Assembly: GCA_903872425.1 (NCBI GenBank)
Contig: CAIQKQ010000302.1
Span: 1 to 42,184, forward strand
From: an uncultured Opitutia bacterium
GTDB taxonomy: Bacteria; Verrucomicrobiota; Verrucomicrobiia; Opitutales; Opitutaceae
Length of the DNA stretch: 42,184 nucleotides
Reading direction: 5' to 3'
Below, piece after piece: positions 36,522-42,184 of the stretch. The position numbers were made by a program, and so were the translations under genes. The notes under the pieces were generated by a model. It was not told the DNA's origin and did not search any database. It worked only from the letters and a program-made list of their open reading frames with translations. Numbering within the stretch: the stretch's first letter is position 1; each line of letters begins with the position of its first letter.

Positions 36522-37559
36522 TCAGCGACCCTTGGCCTCGTTGTTCGTCTTGATGATGTTGAGCAACTCGGCAGGGTTAAAGTCATCGGTGATAACTTGG
36601 GCCGCAGCGGCTTCCTTCGGTATGGGGATATGCTCCGTTTTGATCGCAGCAAGGTCCACACTGGCAAAGAGGCGCTTGCCGACGACTTCGGGGTCGGGCC
36701 ATTTGGCGGGGTCGGTGATAGCGGGAGTCTGGTAGGTGACCCCAAAGGCCATCACGTTACCCGAGTCAGGCGGATTAAATAGCACGACCTGTGCAAAAAC
36801 TTTCTGCATCGTCTTAATGTCGGCGTAAAACAGCTCCGTGCCTTCGTGAAGGTTGTTGATGAACACACCATGGTCATTCAGGCGCGCGGCGCACTCGCGC
36901 AGAAACTCCTCCGTCTTGAGGTGCGCGGGCACATAGCCGCCACGGAAGGCGTCAAGGAGGATCCAGTCATATTTGTTTGTGTCACGTTTCACGAACATCC
37001 GGCCGTCCATAATGGCGACGGGCGTCTTGGCTGTTGGCTTGAACTCGAGCCGCGATTGGCAGAGTGCCAAAACCATCGGATCAAGCTCGACGGTTTGCAG
37101 GAGTGCGTCGGGATAGGCTTGGGCGAAGAGACGGTGAATGCCCGCACCGCCCAGACCAATGATCAGCGCGCGCTTCGGCTCGGGCTGGAAAAACGCCGCC
37201 GCATAGACGGTGCGCGAGTATTGGAGAATGAGCTTGGTCGGGTCGGCCACGTCCACAACCGATTCGTAAAACTCGCCACGCCGCGAACGGGCGCGTAGCT
37301 CGACGCGCGTGCCATCGCGCTGGACGGTGATGTTATTGTAGGTCGTGTCGAAGTTCTCGACGTAGTCGCCTTTTGGTGGCGGCGGAAGCGTGGGCACCGC
37401 CGGTGTCGCCGGAGCGGCGGCCGGAGCCGGCGGCACCGCCACACGGGTGGGCTGGGCCTGGATTTCTTGTTTGCCGCAACCGGTGAGGGCAAGAACGGCG
37501 GCGAGCACGCCGGTCCTGGCCGGCAAGAATGTGAAACGGATGCTGGGGAGTTTTTTCAT
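36522..37559 (-). CDS. Lipoprotein with spermidine-synthase-like methyltransferase fold
   Basis: A 345-residue protein. The N-terminal MKKLPSIRFTFLPARTGVL with LALTGC is a lipoprotein signal, with the lipidated Cys at about 27, so the protein is probably periplasmic or outer-membrane-bound. A Pro/Ala linker is followed by a Rossmann-like domain with ALIIGLGGAGIHRLFAQA and LLQTVELDPMVLALCQ, the glycine loop and acidic residue of spermidine synthases, and VAIMDGRMF. Whether decarboxylated AdoMet is used is doubtful given the export signal; polyamine-synthase activity is not claimed. Its start overlaps the stop of the upstream membrane gene as ATGA. Together they correspond to the fused MFS/spermidine-synthase proteins. 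Confidence 0.75.
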   Translation of the reverse strand: MKKLPSIRFTFLPARTGVLAAVLALTGCGKQEIQAQPTRVAVPPAPAAAPATPAVPTLPPPPKGDYVENFDTTYNNITVQRDGTRVELRARSRRGEFYESVVDVADPTKLILQYSRTVYAAAFFQPEPKRALIIGLGGAGIHRLFAQAYPDALLQTVELDPMVLALCQSRLEFKPTAKTPVAIMDGRMFVKRDTNKYDWILLDAFRGGYVPAHLKTEEFLRECAARLNDHGVFINNLHEGTELFYADIKTMQKVFAQVVLFNPPDSGNVMAFGVTYQTPAITDPAKWPDPEVVGKRLFASVDLAAIKTEHIPIPKEAAAAQVITDDFNPAELLNIIKTNNEAKGR

Positions 37560-38209
37560 GACGGGGAAATTTTTCCAGCGGCGGGCCGCAACAGAACGAT
37601 CAACGCCGCAAGGCTGACGGTCGCGACGGCGAGCCAGCCCCGCATGAGCTGCGAAAGCGGGAAATGCGGGATGAGTACGAACGTAGTGAGCATGACGCCG
37701 GCGATGTTGCCCAGAGTACTCACACCGTAGACCACGCCAGAGGCCTTGCCCGGCGCCGTACCGCGTGCCGCAAGCCAGCCTACGCATTGCGGACCAAACG
37801 ACGACAGTGCCGTGACCGGCACAAAAAACAGCGCCAGACACGAGAGCAACACGGCGGCATTCATGCCCGCGCCGCCCTGGTCGTTCATTTGCGCCACATC
37901 CGGGATGAAGTGCAGTTCAATAGCATCGAGCATACGTTTGCTGAAAAACGCTGTCACCGCCAGCGAAACCACCCCGGTCACCGCTATCGCCACCTGCCAC
38001 CCGCCGCGTCGGGTCGCCGGCTGGCTGCTGACCCAGCCGCCGAGTACTGAGCCAACACTAAACGCCGTCAGAAAGGTCGTGATGAGCCAGCTCCATTCCA
38101 CGATGGTCGAGCCAAAGTGCGGATTAATGAGCCGCGAGGCGAGCATCTGGAAGCCCATGCTGAGAATGCCGAGCACGATGACGAGTGGGTAAAAAAGGAG
38201 GAGCGCCAC
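37556..38209 (-). CDS. Membrane half of a split spermidine-synthase-like protein
   Basis: A 217-residue integral membrane protein with about six helices, beginning FYPLVIVLGILSMGFQMLASRLI. It resembles the N-terminal transmembrane part of fused MFS/spermidine-synthase-like proteins (helices with LFFVPVTALSSFGPQCVGW and GVSTLGNIAGVM). The start is a GTG at 38209 without a clear ribosome site; no ATG is available upstream. Its stop overlaps the lipoprotein catalytic half by four bases. The substrate is unknown. Confidence 0.75.
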   Translation of the reverse strand: MALLLFYPLVIVLGILSMGFQMLASRLINPHFGSTIVEWSWLITTFLTAFSVGSVLGGWVSSQPATRRGGWQVAIAVTGVVSLAVTAFFSKRMLDAIELHFIPDVAQMNDQGGAGMNAAVLLSCLALFFVPVTALSSFGPQCVGWLAARGTAPGKASGVVYGVSTLGNIAGVMLTTFVLIPHFPLSQLMRGWLAVATVSLAALIVLLRPAAGKISPS

Positions 38210-38288
38210 AGGAGAGCGAGGGAGGGGGGGCGTTAAAAAGACGGGAATGAGCGCTGACAGTTACACACCACACCGCCTGCGACAAGCT

Positions 38289-38651
38289 TTAGACGAGCGG
38301 CTGTTCTACCGCCACCCACTCCGCTACCGGTCGGCCACCGATGAGATGTTCACGTACGATACGGTCGCAACGTTCCGGCGTCACGCCACCATACCACACA
38401 CCGTCAGGGTAAACAACCATCCACGGCCCACCCGAGCACACTCGCAAACACGCGGCTTTCGACCGCAGCGTCGGCACGCCGAGCGCCGCGAGTCGCCCCT
38501 TAAGCGCCTCCCACGTCGCCAACCCGTCCGCCGCCATACAGCAGTCCGGTCCGACGCACAGAAAAACGTGTCTCGTCGCGCCGGCCAGTTTCATCTTGGC
38601 AAACGCAGCAGCAACCGCGGGATTGGGTGGTAGAGTCACCCGGCTAATCAT
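38289..38651 (-). CDS. Thioredoxin-like 2Fe-2S ferredoxin
   Basis: A 120-residue ferredoxin of the thioredoxin-like [2Fe-2S] family, like clostridial and Azotobacter FdI-type proteins or the ferredoxin domain attached to some dehydrogenases. Cys pairs are visible in [16 protein letters not shown] and [18 protein letters not shown], where CxxxC and C...C ligands sit around the strand. It has no signal peptide and acts in the cytoplasm. It is 79 bases upstream of the split spermidine-synthase-like pair, on the same strand. Partner unknown. Confidence 0.85.
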   Translation of the reverse strand: MISRVTLPPNPAVAAAFAKMKLAGATRHVFLCVGPDCCMAADGLATWEALKGRLAALGVPTLRSKAACLRVCSGGPWMVVYPDGVWYGGVTPERCDRIVREHLIGGRPVAEWVAVEQPLV

Positions 38652-38886
38652 GCGGAATATCGCTGCCCGTTCACGCTTTTCTTTCCCAACGAAATTTCCG
38701 CTCGGCCATACTAATTTTTAGATCGTTAATGCTGGCGTAACGACGCTGGTAAAATAAAAGACGATCCGCTTTCCGCCGGACGGGGCAATCGTATCGCCCC
38801 AGCTGAGCTGACGGGCGGGCCGGATTTATGCTTCCCCCGTGCAATCCGCGTTGTTTAGCTCGAGCTCTTCCAGCCAAAATTTCCTG

Positions 38887-40878
38887 ATGAAACCCAATAC
38901 CGCCCTCCTCGCCCAAGCCGCCAATCAAGCCCGTGGCCTCGCCATTGATGCCGTCCATAAATGCAACTCCGGCCACCTCGGTCTCCCGCTCGGCTGTGCT
39001 GAGATCGGCGCCGTGCTTTACGGCCACGCGCTCTCGCACAACCCCGACGCCCCCCGCTGGGCCAACCGCGACCGCTTTGTCCTCTCGGCCGGCCATGGCT
39101 CAATGTTTCTCTATTCGTGGCTCCACCTCAGCGGCTACGACCTCTCGCTCGACGAAGTAAAAAACTTCCGCGCACTCCACAGTAAGACCCCCGGCCACCC
39201 CGAGTTTCACGAGACGCCCGGTGTCGAGTGCACCACTGGCCCGCTCGGCCAAGGCATCGCTAACGCCGTCGGCCTCGCGCTGTCTGGTCAGATGACCGCC
39301 GCGCGTTTTAACACGCCGGAGCACACCCTCTTCGACTACCATGTCATCGCGCTCGCGGGCGACGGCTGCATGCAGGAAGGCGTGGCGATGGAGGCCGTCG
39401 CGTTTGCCGGCCACCAGAAACTGGACAACCTCATTCTTATTTATGACTCCAACGCGGTCACGCTGGACGCGATGGCTGACCGCTCGCAGAGCGAAAACGC
39501 CGCTGCCCGTTTCAAGGCCATCGGCTGGGATGTGCAAACGCTCGCCGACGGCCATGACCTCGCTGCGATCTTGAAGGCACTTAACAAGGCCAAAAAATCC
39601 AAGACCGGCCGCCCGCAGCTCATCATCGCCAAGACCACTATCGCGAAGGGCATTCCCGAGGTTGCTGGGACCGCCAAAGGCCACGGCGAAGGCGGCGCGA
39701 AATTCGCCGATGCCGCCCGCGCCGGACTCGGTCTGCCTGCTGACCAGCACTTTTTCGTCAGCGACGATGTGCGCGCCTACTTCGCCGCGCACAAAGCCCG
39801 CCTCGTCCGCGCCTACAAAAAATGGCTCAAACTCCGCGACGACTGGCGGACCGCCAACCCCGAAAAGGCTTTGCTGCTCGCCTCCGCCGCGACCGCGCCC
39901 GAGTTCGCTGCGCTATCCGCGAAAATCCCTGCTTTCCCTGCCGACGCCAAGCTCGCCACCCGTGCCGCCGGCCAGTCTGTGCTCCAGCCGCTCGCGGCCG
40001 CGCTCCCCTTGCTCATCGGTGGCAGCGCCGACCTTTACGGCTCGACGCTCAACTATATCAGCGCCGACAAAGATTTCGATCCGACCAACCGCGCCGGACG
40101 CAATCTCCGCTACGGTATCCGCGAGCACGGCATGGCCGCCATCGCCAATGGCGTTGCCTATGACGGGGTGTTCCGCCCTAGCGTGGCGACGTTTCTGGTG
40201 TTTGCCGACTACTCGCGCCCCTCGATGCGGATCGCCGCGCTTTCCAAGCTCCCCGTCATCTATATCTATACGCATGACTCCGTCGGCGTCGGCGAAGACG
40301 GCCCCACGCACCAGCCCGTGGAAACGGTTTCCGGCCTCCGCGTGATTCCGAATCTCGATGTCATCCGCCCAGCCGACCCTGAGGAGACCGCTGGTGCATT
40401 TGCCGCCGCGCTCGCCCGCAAAGACGGCCCCACGCTGCTTGCACTCACTCGCCAGGCCGTGCCGCTGCTCAATGACATCCCGGTACAAACGCGTCGCGAT
40501 GGCGTGCTTAAGGGTGCCTATATTGCCGTCAAGGAAACCGGGCCGCTCACGCACATCCTCCTCGCCGCTGGCAGTGAAGTGCAGCATGCCATCGCCGCCG
40601 CAAAGATTCTCGGCTACGGCGTGCGCGTCGTGTCGGTCCCATGCTTCGAGCGCTTTAACCGCCAGCCAGCCGCCTACCGCGAGGAAGTCTTACCGAAGGC
40701 GTGCCGCAAACGCGTTGCCATCGAAGCTGGCGTGACCGGCCTCTGGCACCAGTACACTGGCCTCGACGGCAAAGTGGTCGGCATTGACCGCTTCGGCATC
40801 AGTGCCCCCGGAGCCACCGTCTTCAAGGAGCTCGGCATCACCGCCGAAAACGTGGTGTCGGCAGCTCGGGCGTTGTAA
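38887..40878 (+). CDS. tkt: Transketolase
   Basis: Thiamine-diphosphate enzyme of the pentose phosphate pathway transferring two-carbon units between sugar phosphates; 663 residues, the normal length. [14 protein letters not shown] holds the catalytic His, [19 protein letters not shown] the TPP-binding GDG...N motif with YDSNAVTLD, and [11 protein letters not shown] the catalytic Glu of the pyrimidine domain. [16 protein letters not shown] and the final AFG-like end of the C-terminal domain are also present. The ATG at 38887 gives [14 protein letters not shown], with upstream in-frame codons not supported. The gene stands alone. Confidence 0.96.
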   Translation: MKPNTALLAQAANQARGLAIDAVHKCNSGHLGLPLGCAEIGAVLYGHALSHNPDAPRWANRDRFVLSAGHGSMFLYSWLHLSGYDLSLDEVKNFRALHSKTPGHPEFHETPGVECTTGPLGQGIANAVGLALSGQMTAARFNTPEHTLFDYHVIALAGDGCMQEGVAMEAVAFAGHQKLDNLILIYDSNAVTLDAMADRSQSENAAARFKAIGWDVQTLADGHDLAAILKALNKAKKSKTGRPQLIIAKTTIAKGIPEVAGTAKGHGEGGAKFADAARAGLGLPADQHFFVSDDVRAYFAAHKARLVRAYKKWLKLRDDWRTANPEKALLLASAATAPEFAALSAKIPAFPADAKLATRAAGQSVLQPLAAALPLLIGGSADLYGSTLNYISADKDFDPTNRAGRNLRYGIREHGMAAIANGVAYDGVFRPSVATFLVFADYSRPSMRIAALSKLPVIYIYTHDSVGVGEDGPTHQPVETVSGLRVIPNLDVIRPADPEETAGAFAAALARKDGPTLLALTRQAVPLLNDIPVQTRRDGVLKGAYIAVKETGPLTHILLAAGSEVQHAIAAAKILGYGVRVVSVPCFERFNRQPAAYREEVLPKACRKRVAIEAGVTGLWHQYTGLDGKVVGIDRFGISAPGATVFKELGITAENVVSAARAL

Positions 40879-40880
40879 TC

Positions 40881-41327
40881 TCAACCGTTTTTGGCCGAAT
40901 GCGCCCTCCACCTATGCTTGCAGGCATCGCATTCAAGCTTCGACCCTGCCCGCCGTGTATAAATGATCCAAATCACCGCCGCGAATCCGAGCGTGAATAC
41001 CGACAGCAAGATGATCCGAAAAATCGGCTCCTCCACGAAGACATATTTTTCGGAACTGCACCATGGACAGGTGAAGATGCCTTTGTTTGGCTCTGACAGT
41101 AGTGACGCGCTGTCATCGTTCTCGCCTTCGACTTCAGCATTGAGGGACAAATCGGAGCGAAGAATATCCGCCGCCTTGGTAAAATTGCTCTCAGTTACAT
41201 CAATGGCGTAATTGTCGATACGTTCACCCGGCTCATAGCGCAATTTCGCAGCGATGTCGGCGGCAACGAGACGATCCATGATTTGGAGAGCCTGCGCCTT
41301 TGAGAGTAGACGGCTGAGACATCTCAT
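40881..41327 (-). CDS. Zinc-ribbon membrane protein of unknown function
   Basis: A 148-residue protein. The N-terminal 70 residues (LSRLLSKAQALQIMDRLVAAD) look like a small alpha-beta domain similar to the DUF2007 signal-transducer type. A zinc-ribbon pair follows, CPWCSSEKY and CDACKHRW, split by one transmembrane helix (FRIILLSVFTLGFAAVIWIIY). The two CxxC pairs on both sides of the helix are odd, as a single ribbon would then have its halves across the membrane unless the helix is a hairpin. Its stop lies just two bases past the transketolase stop, in convergent orientation. The upstream gene ends 13 bases before its start. Confidence 0.7.
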   Translation of the reverse strand: MRCLSRLLSKAQALQIMDRLVAADIAAKLRYEPGERIDNYAIDVTESNFTKAADILRSDLSLNAEVEGENDDSASLLSEPNKGIFTCPWCSSEKYVFVEEPIFRIILLSVFTLGFAAVIWIIYTRRAGSKLECDACKHRWRAHSAKNG

Positions 41328-41340
41328 AGTTTACGCCTGC

Positions 41341-41658
41341 TCAGGGCATCGGATTGCTGCGGTGCTCGATACGCAGCCTGAGAATCTTGATCAGAGTGGT
41401 AAGCAAACACGCGAAGCCGGAGACCGCCGCGCCGATGAATAAACCCCAGATCATCCCGACAGAAAACGCATAACGTGCCACCGAGCCGTCCTCCGGTTTG
41501 AGAGAAAACAACCCCTTCACCATCTCTGGTGATACCTTGGCGACGAGCACGCCGAACCCGCCTCCGAGCGCGGCCGCGAGCAACGAGCCGAGCAAGATGA
41601 GCGCGAAATAGCCGGCGGCGGTTCTAAGCAGGTCATTCTTTGGCGCAACGTCGGACAT
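41341..41658 (-). CDS. Small two-helix membrane protein
   Basis: A 105-residue protein with two clear transmembrane helices, AGYFALILLGSLLAAALGGGFGVLV and AFSVGMIWGLFIGAAVSGFACLLTTLI, joined by a 25-residue polar loop. The C-terminus is basic. No family is recognised. It begins at the ATG 41658 and is followed after 13 bases by the zinc-ribbon gene on the same strand, so the two are probably co-transcribed and may be functionally linked. Confidence 0.7.
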   Translation of the reverse strand: MSDVAPKNDLLRTAAGYFALILLGSLLAAALGGGFGVLVAKVSPEMVKGLFSLKPEDGSVARYAFSVGMIWGLFIGAAVSGFACLLTTLIKILRLRIEHRSNPMP

Positions 41659-41796
41659 ATGAATTGGCGGGGTGAGCTAGTGGACGGAACAATGGCGTGC
41701 TCGGGTTGGCAAACTCTATTGCATTGTTGCACAAGCGGCGAGAAATGCCCTTGCACTTTTCCGCGCCCGCGCTTGCCTCGTTTTCCCGCTGCACCC

Positions 41797-41887
41797 GGAG
41801 GGGTGGCTGAGTGGTCGAAAGCAGCGCTTTGCTAAAGCGCCGTAGGAGTAAAATCCTACCGGGGGTTCGAATCCCCCCCCTCCGCCA
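41797..41887 (+). tRNA. tRNA-Ser (anticodon GCT)
   Basis: The 91-base class II tRNA starts GGAGGGG and ends CCCCTCC-GCCA, with anticodon loop TTTGCTAAA, a long variable arm CCGTAGGAGTAAAATCCTACC and T-loop GGTTCGAATCC. CCA is encoded and the discriminator is G. Confidence 0.97.
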
Positions 41888-42138
41888 GTTGGGGTTTTCC
41901 CAAGCTGGTGTAAATTCCCGTCAGGTTTTGGAAGAATTCGCAGACGTTTAAGAATGCAGGGGGTGGCGGCGGGTGGAAAGCAGGGGGTGTGCATGGGTCT
42001 TGCAGGGGCCATGCAGAGCTAGAACACGACGCTCTCGGCGGTCAGGGCGTCGGCCGAGGCTGCATCACGGTTTCAGCTGACCCTGCTGGGCTGACCTCCT
42101 GGCTTGACTAGCCCGTCCGACCCGCCCACCTTCCCGCC

Positions 42139-42184
42139 ATGCTCCGCCGCCCCGCGCTGCTTCTGGCCGTCGTCTTGGCCGCCC
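42139..42184 (+). CDS. Start of an exported protein (truncated by the window end)
   Basis: An ATG at 42139 opens MLRRPALLLAVVLAA, the start of a typical signal peptide with basic residues and a Leu/Val/Ala core. Only 15 residues are visible, so no function can be given. TTGACT at 42102 could belong to its promoter. Confidence 0.5.
   Translation, partial: MLRRPALLLAVVLAA

Overview
The window is a high-GC Gram-negative chromosomal segment. It carries an outer-membrane porin, lipoprotein and Sec signal peptides, and tRNA genes with encoded CCA ends. My best guess is the phylum Verrucomicrobiota, probably an Opitutae-type organism. The guess rests on GC-rich codon use, weak Shine-Dalgarno sites, a DUF2934 protein, a glnK-amtB-glnK cluster and lineage-flavoured hypothetical proteins. 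This is inference; no rRNA gene is present to settle it.

Layout. Bases 1-1215 hold the tail of an unknown gene and a polyprenyl diphosphate synthase. Bases 1485-12238 are a dedicated redox region. A minus-strand operon encodes a pentaheme cytochrome c, then a porin, then a membrane-anchored FAD/2Fe-2S reductase. It is divergent from a plus-strand series encoding a tetraheme c554-like cytochrome, a protein that joins two cNMP-binding domains to four [4Fe-4S] clusters, a di-heme cytochrome b and a membrane-anchored decaheme cytochrome. Together these could form an electron route from cytoplasm through the inner membrane and periplasm to the outer membrane. The pentaheme and decaheme proteins share an unusual repeated DDLLG motif in Pro/Ala-rich linkers. 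I regard this cluster as the most likely undescribed system here.

Bases 12467-20144 are mixed: ribosomal protein L33, PyrD, an acidic-tailed hypothetical protein, a GT1 glycosyltransferase, a ChrA chromate transporter, a small DUF2934 protein, tRNA-His and undecaprenyl-diphosphatase. Two stretches (16404-17002 and 20145-20610) have no convincing gene but contain notable structure.

Bases 20611-30190 carry an NtrC-type sigma-54 activator without a kinase beside it, a PstS-like binding protein, tRNA-Gly, a small membrane protein, an NhaD-like sodium/proton antiporter with a structured leader, a Kup potassium transporter, and an ammonium module with AmtB between two nearly identical P-II proteins.

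Bases 30376-42184 are mostly housekeeping: a left-handed beta-helix protein, TrpS, a DUF1801 pair, TypA/BipA, an MFS transporter, a spermidine-synthase-like system split into a membrane half and a lipoprotein catalytic half, a thioredoxin-like ferredoxin, transketolase, two small membrane proteins, tRNA-Ser and the first codons of an exported protein.
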